Source: Sva-07 sp963774765 (GTDB lineage Bacteria; Actinomycetota; Acidimicrobiia; Acidimicrobiales; Ilumatobacteraceae). Taken from it: a stretch of 64,000 nucleotides of DNA. The stretch is taken from NCBI GenBank assembly GCA_963774765.1, contig CAVZGP010000031.1, positions 1 through 64,000 on the forward strand, read 5' to 3'. The notes beneath the pieces were generated by a model. That model was not told the origin of the DNA. It did no database searches and was given only the letters and a program-made list of their open reading frames with translations. Shown in pieces: positions 24,956-32,592 of the stretch. Made by a program: the position numbers and the translations under genes. Position 1 is the first letter of the stretch; each line of letters begins with the position of its first letter.

Positions 24956-25246
24956 ATGACCAAGTCCACAATCGGGCCGCTGGACATCACCTTCACGGCC
25001 ACGATGGGGCGAGTGCGCGCGGGCGACACCTGGACGTGTGTTCAAATGCCCGACTCCGCAATCGTGTTCGGCACTCGCGGTCTCGTCAAAGTCGCCGGCA
25101 CCGTCGACGGCGTGGCGTTCCGCAGCTCGTTCATGGCGCTCGGCGACGGTACCCACAAGCTCCCCATCGCCGCTGCCATCCGCAAGGTCATCGGCAAGAC
25201 CGACGGCGACGATGTCGTCGTTCACCTGAAGCAACGCCTCAGTTGA
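24956..25246 (+). CDS. DUF1905 domain protein
   Basis: A 96-residue protein consisting of a single DUF1905 barrel: DITFTATMGRVRAGDTWTCV, GLVKVAGTVDGVAFRSSFMA and PIAAAIRKVIGKTDGDDVVV. It is the short form, without the YdeI tail found in the homologue at 12152. Function unknown. Confidence 0.85.
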   Translation: MTKSTIGPLDITFTATMGRVRAGDTWTCVQMPDSAIVFGTRGLVKVAGTVDGVAFRSSFMALGDGTHKLPIAAAIRKVIGKTDGDDVVVHLKQRLS

Positions 25247-25805
25247 TGCCCTCAGCCGGTTGGGGGCAGTGGCATCAGCTCGCGGCTGTACGGCTCGTGA
25301 ACGGAGCACGTCGGCTGCCACGGCCCCGATCGCCAGCGTTCAGCCCTCAAGCTTCACGACGGGATACCGGCGAAGTTGGACTAACGACCGACTCTCGGGC
25401 GCTCTGCTCGAGATGTCCATCAACTGGTTGCGACGTATGGATCAACGCAACCCGCGCGCGAATTGAGGGCGCTGGCGCCCGAGTCCGCTCGGGCAAAGAA
25501 GAAGCGTCTCAACGGCCCTCAGCGGACGCGTCCCGAACCGTGATCATGGCCGGGTCTGCGTCGTCCTGAACTCCGACTCGTCGGCTGATGCCGAACTGGC
25601 CCTCGCGAATGGGGAGTCGTGATCGTCGCGCGGTCTTCGCGCTGACTGGTCGGGGTGGGGTGAGAGGAAACCCTGGCGCTCGTAGGTTGTTCAGGTGCCT
25701 CGGCTGAGTGAGTTCTACGGGTTCGGCGAGATCGGTCTCACATGACGGGCGGCTTTCGAACGCTCGCCGATTGATCAGGGCGACCGGGCGGGGCACCGTT
25801 CTTGG
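25247..25805. other. Intergenic stretch, possible decayed genes
   Basis: About 560 bases without a supported gene. At 25695 a GTG starts VPRLSEFYGFGEIGLT then a stop; the first eight residues recall the N-terminus of DUF4160 proteins, but the match is too short to annotate. The remainder shows neither repeats nor coding signal. Confidence 0.45.
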
Positions 25806-26381
25806 ATGGATGAAACATTGATTGGATACGCCCGATGCTCCACTGATGAGCAAGACCTCACGGCCCAACGCCAAGCGCTTCACGCGCTCGGCGTTCCGCC
25901 CGATCGGGTCTACATCGACCACGGCATCAGCGGCACCAAACGCGAGCGCCCCGGCCTCGACCAGGCACTGGCGGCGGTGCGCACAGGCGACACGCTCGTC
26001 GTTCCGAAGCTGGACCGGCTTGCTCGATCTGTTCCCGATGCTCGAGACATCGGCGACACCCTCGCCAAGCGCGGTGTGAGGCTGTCGCTCGGCGGTCAGA
26101 TCTATGACCCTGACGATCCGATGGGAAAGTTGTTCTTCAACATCCTCGCCACGTTCGCCGAGTTCGAAGTGGACCTGATTCGGATGCGCACCCGTGAGGG
26201 CATGGCCGTCGCCAGAGCCCAAGGCAAGTTGAAGGGCCGGCAGCCGAAGCTGTCTGCGATGCAGCAGCGCGAGCTGAAGAGGATGCACCAGACCGGCCAA
26301 TACACGATCTCAGATCTCGGCGAGCTGTTCTCGGTGTCGCGACCGACGGTGTACCGCATGATCGCCCGGCCCACCGCATAG
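25806..26381 (+). CDS. Serine resolvase/invertase family recombinase
   Basis: A 191-residue protein. The catalytic domain opens with LIGYARCSTDEQDLTAQRQA, where Ser in ARCST is the nucleophile. Then PKLDRLARSVPDARDI and FFNILATFAEFEVDLIRMRT are the conserved arginine-bearing motifs. A C-terminal helix-turn-helix follows (YTISDLGELFSVSRPTVYRM). Size and domain order match resolvases of Tn3-type elements or plasmids. I see no matching transposase or certain res site, so it may be a leftover of a mobile element. Confidence 0.93.
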   Translation: MDETLIGYARCSTDEQDLTAQRQALHALGVPPDRVYIDHGISGTKRERPGLDQALAAVRTGDTLVVPKLDRLARSVPDARDIGDTLAKRGVRLSLGGQIYDPDDPMGKLFFNILATFAEFEVDLIRMRTREGMAVARAQGKLKGRQPKLSAMQQRELKRMHQTGQYTISDLGELFSVSRPTVYRMIARPTA

Positions 26382-26547
26382 GCCTTGAATCCCGCCGTTG
26401 GATGCAGCGTTTCGGCCGGGGCTGTTGAACCGGCAGGCGTCGCGTTCGATGACGGTTCAATTACCGGTCGATCGATTTTCGGTGCCGGTGTGCGCTGCCT
26501 CACTCTGATGGTGGTTCCAGACCAGTTCGCAGTGGGGTTGCTGCCGG

Positions 26548-26933
26548 CTACGGGACGATCGTCGAGACACCGAGCGACGGTGTTCGAGCGAGACGCTCGT
26601 CCGCTGTCACCAGCGTGGCGTCAAGGTGCTGGGCGAGCACGACATACAACGCGTCGGCAACGGTGATCGACGCCCGACGTGTCCAGGCCTCGCTGAGCAG
26701 TGGGCGAACTTGCGCCCGAAGGAATACTGCCCGCTCGAGCATCACAAACGCCTGGTCGACCTGTGCCGGCGCAACAACGCGGCACGCCGGAGCGCAGCAG
26801 CCACTTCAACGAAGTAGTGCTCTGGCACCCACCATTGGGCCGACGTAGGAAACTGAGCGGACATCGACCGTGCGCGCGTCGTGTTCAGAAGTAGCTCGAC
26901 GCCCGCGGACGCATCGAGGACGAGTCGCGTCAC
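26548..26933 (-). pseudogene. PIN-domain toxin (VapC-like), frameshifted
   Basis: The N-terminal half from GTG 26933 (VTRLVLDASAGVELLL, with the first catalytic Asp, then WVPEHYFVEVAAALRRA) and the C-terminal half (SITVADALYVVLAQHLDATL, VTADERLA with the second acidic cluster) belong to one PIN ribonuclease of about 128 residues. They are in different frames: one base is missing near 26770. The start overlaps the stop of the antitoxin gene by four bases (GTGA). Confidence 0.8.
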
Positions 26934-27097
26934 ACCTCGTCAACGCGAGCCTGAGCGACGAGCTCCGCTCCCGTTGTGTCAAGCTCGACTGGCGGATCAA
27001 CGAGGAGTTCGCGGAGCCACGCGTCAAAGGATTCGGCAGGCTCCTCGATGAGGACCACCACCGGATCAGTCGACAAGTCGTCTGCGCGTCGCACCAT
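26930..27097 (-). CDS. Small antitoxin paired with the PIN toxin
   Basis: A 55-residue protein from ATG 27097: MVRRADDLSTDPVVVLIEEP, AESFDAWLRELLVDPPVELD, and a short acidic tail ending VDEV. It overlaps the PIN gene by GTGA, which is how VapB/VapC-type pairs are arranged. I do not recognise the DNA-binding fold. It remains intact while its toxin is frameshifted, the order of loss expected if the toxin died first, or the toxin may be intact and the missing base an error. Confidence 0.65.
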   Translation of the reverse strand: MVRRADDLSTDPVVVLIEEPAESFDAWLRELLVDPPVELDTTGAELVAQARVDEV

Positions 27098-27137
27098 GGT
27101 TCGAGCCTACTCGCAGCACTGCGCCCGTGGTCGCAAG

Positions 27138-27309
27138 GTTCATCAACCGACCCCTACTCGCTTTCGATGGGCAGTCCCAGACGGGACAGATCCCGCGTCC
27201 GATGGCGGTTCGTCAACCGGACAGGTCTCGCGTCCGTTCGAGGGTCGTTGAACGGACAGGTCCGCCGTCCGGCAGCGGTTCCTCAGCCGGACACCTCCTG
27301 GTGGAACTT
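27138..27309 (+). repeat. Imperfect tandem repeat, five units with alternating 36/34 spacing
   Basis: Units start at 27138, 27174, 27208, 27244 and 27278. Each starts GTTC, GTCC or GTCG, has ACCGGACAG, ACGGGACAG or a variant near the middle and CGCGTCCG or similar near the end. The alternating steps suggest a 70-base higher-order unit. It is intergenic, upstream of the GntR operon, in a spot with no coding function I can support. Confidence 0.7.
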
Positions 27310-27430
27310 GGCCGGTGATCATGCGTCGAGCCGATTTGGTTCGGAGGTCCCACACTTCGGCCGGCGATGCAGTGTTCAGCGACGCGAGGTGAACGAGCGA
27401 AGTGTGCGGCTCCCGCGGGCGTACCCATCT

Positions 27431-27458
27431 TTCTCTAGTTGTCTAGTAAAATACTGGA
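27431..27458 (+). promoter_or_regulatory. Promoter and likely operator of the GntR/ABC operon (leaderless)
   Basis: TAAAAT at 27447-27452 fits a -10 box. It lies only six bases before ATG 27459, so transcription should start at or next to the start codon, as in leaderless actinobacterial mRNAs. CTAGTTGTCTAG at 27435-27446 and AGTAAAATACT at 27445-27456 are two small dyads covering the -10 region, a plausible site for the GntR repressor. Confidence 0.6.
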
Positions 27459-27851
27459 ATGATCCAGTTTCGGGTGGAGACGACATCAGGGGTCGCTCCG
27501 TATCGGCAGATCGTGGAGCAGGTGCGGCAGGGGTTGCGTCTGGGTCTCTTGCGTGTCGGTGATCAGCTGCCGACGGTGAAGGAGGTGGTGGCCATGGTGG
27601 CGATCAATCCGAACACCGTGTCGAAGGCGTACCGGGAGTTGGAGTTGGAAGGGCTCGTGGAGGGCAGGGCCGGGGTGGGCACGTTCGTGACGCGCACGTT
27701 GGCCGGGCCGTCGTTGGCAGCGCATGGCGAGCTTCGCCGCACGTTGCGTGCGTGGCTCGACTCTGCTCGGCGAGCCGGGCTCGACGATGCGAGCATCGAC
27801 GCTCTCGTCGAGACCACGTTGCGTGACGAACGCCAGGACGGGGTGGCGTGA
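27459..27851 (+). CDS. GntR-family regulator, YtrA type
   Basis: A 130-residue protein. The winged helix occupies about residues 10-75: SGVAPYRQIVEQVRQGLRLG, LPTVKEVVAMVAINPNTVSK and YRELELEGLVEGRAGVGTFV. The short C-terminus is the all-helical YtrA tail rather than a ligand-binding domain. YtrA regulators repress ABC exporter operons and respond to cell-wall stress. Its TGA overlaps the GTG of the ATPase gene by four bases. Confidence 0.93.
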   Translation: MIQFRVETTSGVAPYRQIVEQVRQGLRLGLLRVGDQLPTVKEVVAMVAINPNTVSKAYRELELEGLVEGRAGVGTFVTRTLAGPSLAAHGELRRTLRAWLDSARRAGLDDASIDALVETTLRDERQDGVA

Positions 27852-28738
27852 GCGTCGCGATCGAAGCGACCGGGCTCGGCAGACGTTACGGGCGCCGGTG
27901 GGCGCTGCGGAACACAACGCTGCGGGTGCCGGCGGGGCGGGTGGTCGGACTCGTCGGGTCCAACGGTGCCGGCAAGACCACCTTGTTGCACCTGACCGTC
28001 GGTCTGCTCAACGCAACCGAGGGTGAGATCTCGGTGTTGGGAGGTCAGCCCGGCGATGGTGAGAAGCAACTCGCCCGCGTCGGATTCGTTGCCCAGGACG
28101 CCCCGCTCTACACGCGGATGAGCGTCGCCGACCATTTCGCGATGGCATCACGCCTGAACCCGCACTGGCACTCGAACGTGGCGGACGAGCTGATCGAGCG
28201 TCTGGACCTCGATCCGCGGCAACGGGCGGGATCGATGTCCGGCGGCCAACGCGCCCAGCTCGCCCTCGCACTGGCGATCGGCAAACGTCCCGAGCTGCTC
28301 GTGCTCGATGAGCCGGTCGCCAGCCTGGATCCACTGGCACGCCGCGAATTCATGCAGATGCTGATGAGTTTGGCCGCCGACGGGTTGAGCGTCGTGTTGT
28401 CATCACACCTCCTGAGCGACATCGAGCGGGCCTGCGACTACCTGATCGTGCTCGCCCACGGCGAGGTCCGCCTGGCCGGCGACGTCGACGAACTGCTCTC
28501 CCAGCATCGTGTCCTCACCGGACCCCGACGCGATCCACTGCGACTCCCCGCCGATCAGACCGTCATTCGCGAATCTCACACCGACCGCCAGTCGACGATC
28601 GTGGTGCGAACCACCGCCCCCGTGCTCGACCCGGCCTGGACGGTGTCGGATCTCGGTCTCGAAGAGTTGGTGCTGGCCTACATGGAATCCTCCGCACCCA
28701 ACGTCCGACGGTTGCACAGCGTGGAGAACACACCGTGA
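27848..28738 (+). CDS. ABC transporter ATP-binding protein
   Basis: A 296-residue ATPase. Walker A GSNGAGKTT is at residues 37-45, the signature SGGQRAQLALALAIG is at about 130, and Walker B LLVLDEPVASLDP follows. A C-terminal extension (about 220-296) is present, as in CcmA/YtrB-type exporters. It is coupled to GntR upstream and to the permease downstream by GTGA overlaps, so the three form one operon. Confidence 0.95.
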   Translation: MSVAIEATGLGRRYGRRWALRNTTLRVPAGRVVGLVGSNGAGKTTLLHLTVGLLNATEGEISVLGGQPGDGEKQLARVGFVAQDAPLYTRMSVADHFAMASRLNPHWHSNVADELIERLDLDPRQRAGSMSGGQRAQLALALAIGKRPELLVLDEPVASLDPLARREFMQMLMSLAADGLSVVLSSHLLSDIERACDYLIVLAHGEVRLAGDVDELLSQHRVLTGPRRDPLRLPADQTVIRESHTDRQSTIVVRTTAPVLDPAWTVSDLGLEELVLAYMESSAPNVRRLHSVENTP

Positions 28739-29646
28739 CATGGCTCGCCTGGCGCCAATTCCGATCTCAAGCATTGCTCGCCGGCACCGCCACCGTGGTT
28801 GTGCTCGTGGCGCTGGTCTCGAGCCGGAACCACATCGTCGAGGAGTACTCGAACACCGGCACCGGCGAACTGACCGGTGTGTACGTCTGGTTGCGGCTCC
28901 TCGGCACCGTGCTCATCGGCGTGCCAGCCGCCATCGGCGTGTTCTGGGGAGCGCCCCTGATCGCGACCGAAATCGAACGACACACCGACAGGCTCGTGTG
29001 GACACAGAGCGTCACCCGACGACGATGGCTCGCCACGAAGTTGGCCGTCATTGCGGTGGTGTGCGTCGTGACCGTTGGACTGTTCACTGCTGCGTTCACC
29101 CGCTGGGCAACACCGATCGACGCGGTCGGCAACCGCATCGGCACCGCGAACTTCGGCCAACGCGGCATCGTGCCCGTCAGCTACACGCTGTTCGCGCTCG
29201 CACTCGGCACCCTGCTCGGCCTCGTCATCCGACGCACACTCCCCGCGATCGCCGCAACCGTTGCCGTGTTCATCGCCGTACGCATGGCCTTCCAGCAACT
29301 CATCCGCCCCCACCTGGTCGCCCCGATCGAGATGTCGACATCGACCTTCGACCGGGGATCGCTCTCCGGATGGATTCTCTCGACGCGCACCGTCGACAGC
29401 GCAGGTCGCACGATCAACGACTTCGAAAACCAGATCGCCGCCACCTGCAACATCACACGTCAAACCCCCGACTACGAAAGCGCAATCGCAACCTGCGCAC
29501 ACACCCTCGGCATCCACGACATCACCCACCTCCATCCCGCCAACCACTTCTGGACGCTTCAGTACTACGAATTCGGCATCTTCATCGCCATGGCAGCAGC
29601 TCTCGCCTTCGCCAGCTTCTACGTCCTGCGTCGGTCACCATCCTGA
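28735..29646 (+). CDS. ABC transporter permease
   Basis: A 303-residue membrane protein with about six hydrophobic segments, the first at 15-30 (LLAGTATVVVLVALVS) and the last near the C-terminus (FGIFIAMAAALAFASFYVL). The large loop between helices (about 190-270) is extracytoplasmic. It is the transmembrane partner of the ATPase; the exported substrate is unknown. Starts at GTG 28735 overlapping the ATPase stop. Confidence 0.88.
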   Translation: MTWLAWRQFRSQALLAGTATVVVLVALVSSRNHIVEEYSNTGTGELTGVYVWLRLLGTVLIGVPAAIGVFWGAPLIATEIERHTDRLVWTQSVTRRRWLATKLAVIAVVCVVTVGLFTAAFTRWATPIDAVGNRIGTANFGQRGIVPVSYTLFALALGTLLGLVIRRTLPAIAATVAVFIAVRMAFQQLIRPHLVAPIEMSTSTFDRGSLSGWILSTRTVDSAGRTINDFENQIAATCNITRQTPDYESAIATCAHTLGIHDITHLHPANHFWTLQYYEFGIFIAMAAALAFASFYVLRRSPS

Positions 29647-30014
29647 ACACCCTCTCGATGAGCCTCGGTGAGTCGCCCACAATCCGCTACTTCCACCCGA
29701 TGTCAGACGCACGAAATACCCGATCCGAAGCCGAAGCGACCGCCCCATCAGGCCCCTTATCGAGCACCGCATAGTCGCGGGCCACGACTCGTCCGATAGG
29801 GGGACGACCACCGGACACCCGGCTCACGCACCGAACCGCCCACTGCATCTGACCTGGGTTGTCTCAGATAACCAGTACGGGAGGACTCTCAGTGAGGGAG
29901 GGCTATTCGTACGCCACTCGCCGTTGCTGCGCGAGTCTCCGAAGTGCCGCGAACGAGGACAGCCCTCGGTAGGGGTGGGAGGTGGGCCAGGTCACGATCA
30001 TCCGGCCTGGATGC
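29647..30014. other. Intergenic stretch before the IS256 element
   Basis: About 370 bases with no gene. It contains the second copy of the short repeat (29770-29809), an imperfect dyad GTTGTCT/AGATAAC at 29858-29872 and, at its right edge, the target duplication CCTGGATGC (30006-30014) of the IS256 element. Confidence 0.6.
29770..29809 (+). repeat. Short dispersed repeat, copy B (contains a hairpin)
   Basis: Begins CATAGTCGCGGGCC and ends with CGTCCGATAGGGGGACG. It matches copy A at 1533-1569 in both blocks, with a two-base gap between them. The hairpin arms CGTCC and GGACG are conserved while the loop varies at one base. Confidence 0.5.
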
Positions 30015-31411
30015 GTATGAGTCCCGCGAGGTGGTGGGGATTGCGTGACGCGTTCCCTGGTGTGGCTCAGCCCTCGATGAGTTCGCCGACGACGTGAGCG
30101 GTGTCAGTGTGGCAGGTCTTGTCGAGCAGCGCCATCGAGGCTTCTGAGAGGTAGTGGCGGGCGATGATCCAGTCGTCGTGTTGATCGGCGAGCACGGCTC
30201 CGATGAGCCGGATGACGGCGGGGTCGTTGGGGAAGATGCCGACGACGTTGGTGCGGCGTTTGATCTCTTTGTTGAGCCGTTCGAGCGGGTTGTTCGACCA
30301 GATCTTGCGCCAGTGCGCCGGCGGGAACGCGGTGAACGCGAGCACGTCGGTGCGGGCGTCGCGCATCGACGCTGCGGCCTTCGGGAACCGTTCGTCGAGG
30401 GTGTCGGCGACTTCGTCCCAGCGGGCGTTGACCTCGTCAGGGTCCGACAGCGCGAAGATCGACCGGAACGCGGCGGCGACCAGATCTTGGTGGGCTTTCG
30501 GCACGACGGCGAGCAGGTTGCGGACGTAGTGAACCCGGCATCGCTGCCAGCTGACGCCGAGCATGCATCTTGCGGATCGCTGCTTTCAGCCCGGCGTGCG
30601 CGTCGGAGATCACCAGACGCACCCCGACAAGCCCACGAGCGTTCAACGAGCGCAGGAAGTGGGTCCAGAACGTCTCGTCTTCGCAGTCGCCGATGTCGAC
30701 ACCGAGCACTTCACGGTCGCCGTTGGCGGTGATGCCGGTGGCGACCACGACCGCTCTGGACACGACCTGGCCGAGGGCGTCGTCGCGGACGTTGACGTAG
30801 GTGGCGTCCAAGTACACGTAGGGGAAGCTGACGTGACCGAGGGTGCGGTTGCGGAACGCGCTCGACACGTTCGTCGAGCCCGGCGCAGATCCGGGACACC
30901 TCCGACTTCGAGATCCCGGTGTCGATGCCCATCGCCGCGACCAGGTCATCGACCGAGCGGGTCGACACCCCGGACACGTAGGCCTCCATCACCACCGCGT
31001 ACAACGCCTGATCGATACGGCGGCGCGGCTCGAGGATCGACGGGAAGAACGACCCCTTGCGCAGCTTCGGGATCGCCGAGGTGCAGGTCGCCGGCCTTGG
31101 TCGACAACGTCTTGGGGCGGTGCCCGTTGCGTTCCGTCACCCGCCCGTCGACGCGTTCGTAACGGCCCGGCGCCGATCGTCTCGGCGGCCTCGGCCTCGA
31201 TCAACTCCTGGAGCACCCAGCGGGCGATCTCACGGATCAGATCGACACCTTCACCGACGCGGAGCGCGTCGAGCAGATCAGACAGGCAGACTCGGACAGA
31301 GCCATCGGTGTGTTCTCCTTGGTGTAGTTCTTGGCAGGAACACACCAAGAATCACGCCGATGGCTCACCTACCGGTGGACCCCAAAGCCCACCACCTCGC
31401 GGGGCGCTGTC
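30015..31411 (-). mobile_element. IS256-family insertion sequence with 9-bp target duplication
   Basis: Ends are 25-base inverted repeats sharing CCCGCGAGGTGGTGGG (30022-30037 region on the left; its mirror near 31388-31404 on the right). The direct repeat CCTGGATGC flanks both sides (30006-30014 and 31412-31420), an 8-9 bp duplication being typical of IS256. The 1397-bp length is also typical. The right duplication directly follows the stop codon of the mutarotase gene. The transposase inside is frameshifted several times. Confidence 0.92.
30067..31305 (-). pseudogene. IS256-family transposase, several frameshifts
   Basis: All parts of the mutator-type transposase can be followed: LIREIARWVLQELIEAEAAE, TERNGHRPKTLSTKAGDLHL, YVSGVSTRSVDDLVAAMGID, FPYVYLDATYVNVRDDALGQ (first Asp), VRLVISDAHAGLKAAI (second Asp), and the C-terminal WSNNPLERLNKEIKRRTNVV (Glu). 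Between them the frame changes near 31170, 31083, 30870 and 30563, each fixed by removing one base, and near 31285, fixed by adding one. As read it cannot be active. Confidence 0.88.
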
Positions 31412-31420
31412 CCTGGATGC

Positions 31421-31750
31421 TCAGTCCAGGTGAAAGACACATGGGGTGTTCTTCCAGAACTCACCCGGCTTGCGATCCGCGAATGGTCGTTGCATGTCGC
31501 CCATCAGCGCCCACCACTCGCTCATTCGCGGCGCATCGGCGAGCGAGCGCATCCGCTGGTCGTACTCGTCGTCGGGGCCGTGATACTCGAAGTAGGCGAA
31601 CAGGACATCGCCGTGGTGGTAGATCGAATAGTTGTGGATCCCGGCGACGTGGAGCGCGTCAGCGATCTCCGGCCAGATGTTCGTGTGATGGTCGGTGTAC
31701 TCCTGGATCCGACTGGCATCGATGCCGATGACCTGCCCGAATCGTCTCAT
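31421..31750 (-). CDS. L-rhamnose/L-fucose mutarotase (RhaM family)
   Basis: A 109-residue protein that converts alpha and beta forms of 6-deoxy sugars. The sequence is classic RhaM: NIWPEIADALHVAGIHNYSI, YHHGDVLFAYFEYHG and WWALMGDMQRPF, with catalytic His in the HNYSIY segment. ATG 31750 overlaps the lactonase stop by four bases, so it is the last gene of the three-gene minus-strand sugar operon. The IS256 element begins ten bases past its stop. Confidence 0.92.
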   Translation of the reverse strand: MRRFGQVIGIDASRIQEYTDHHTNIWPEIADALHVAGIHNYSIYHHGDVLFAYFEYHGPDDEYDQRMRSLADAPRMSEWWALMGDMQRPFADRKPGEFWKNTPCVFHLD

Positions 31751-32592
31751 GTGTCTGCTCCAAGCTGGTAGATGCGAGCAGCGGTTCCGCCGAACACCGC
31801 GCTCCTCTCGGTGTGGCTGAACTCGGCCGTGAGCGCCTCGACGAGGCCGACGACCTCGGCGTAGCTCGCCGCGAGAAGACACACCGGCCAGTCTGAGCCG
31901 AACATCACCCGGTCGGGGCCGAAGGCGTCGAGGACGACACCGGCGAACGGGCGGATCGTGTCCACGGTCCAGCGGTCCCACTCGTCCTCGGTCACCATGC
32001 CCGACAACTTGCATGTGACATTGGGATGTTCGGCGAGGCGCCGGATCTCCGTCGCCCAGGGTTCCTGATCGCCTGATGCGATCGGAGGTTTCGACAGGTG
32101 GTCGACGACGAATTGCACGTCGGGCAATGCGCGCACGGTCTCGATCGCCGCCGGCAGCTGGTGGGGCAGGGTCAGGAGGTCGTACACGAGGCCGGCCTCG
32201 CCGACCGCTTCGAGGCCGCGACGGACGTCAGACCGACAGAGCCACCGCGGGTCGGCCTCGCCTTGCACTTGGTGACGGATCCCGGCCAGGAGGTGACCGT
32301 CGGCGGATTCACGGAGTGCTGCGAGTTGATCGCCGACAGCGGCGTCGGTGAGATCGACCCAGCCGACAACCGCAGCGATCGCTGGGCTGGCTGCCGCGTA
32401 CCCGAGCAGGAGCGGGGTCTCCGACGCCTCCGACACCGTCTGCACGAGCACGCTTCGGTCGACGTGCCCATCGATGGCGGCCTCGAAGTCGGCGGGGAGG
32501 AACGAACGATCGATCCGGCCGGTGTCGGCGTCGATCCACGGTTGCGGTGTGCGGTCGAGGTCCCAGAGATGGTGATGTGCGTCAACCCTCAT
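31747..32592 (-). CDS. Sugar lactonase, amidohydrolase superfamily (L-fuconolactonase-like)
   Basis: A 281-residue TIM-barrel metal hydrolase. VDAHHHLWDLDRTPQPWIDA is the N-terminal metal motif; VDHLSKPPIASG (middle) and VMFGSDWPVCLLAASYAEVV (C-terminal Asp) complete the site. It belongs to the family that opens L-fucono- and L-rhamnono-lactones. It overlaps the aldo/keto reductase gene upstream by 11 bases and the mutarotase downstream by four. Confidence 0.92.
   Translation of the reverse strand: MRVDAHHHLWDLDRTPQPWIDADTGRIDRSFLPADFEAAIDGHVDRSVLVQTVSEASETPLLLGYAAASPAIAAVVGWVDLTDAAVGDQLAALRESADGHLLAGIRHQVQGEADPRWLCRSDVRRGLEAVGEAGLVYDLLTLPHQLPAAIETVRALPDVQFVVDHLSKPPIASGDQEPWATEIRRLAEHPNVTCKLSGMVTEDEWDRWTVDTIRPFAGVVLDAFGPDRVMFGSDWPVCLLAASYAEVVGLVEALTAEFSHTERSAVFGGTAARIYQLGADT

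Larger units (their letters stand above)
27098..27458. other. Regulatory spacer with tandem repeat
   Basis: Spacer between the divergent antitoxin and the GntR/ABC operon. It contains the tandem repeat at 27138-27309 and the operon promoter at about 27430-27458. No gene is supported, although a frame runs through the repeat. Confidence 0.6.

Noticed and set aside
25695..25745. VPRLSEFYGFGEIGLT, resembling the N-terminus of DUF4160 proteins
   Set aside because: Only about eight residues match and a stop follows; too little to call a remnant.
29858..29872. Dyad GTTGTCT/AGATAAC as a second operator for the GntR regulator
   Set aside because: It shares only GTTGTCT with the operon promoter and lies downstream of the operon, so the link is too weak.
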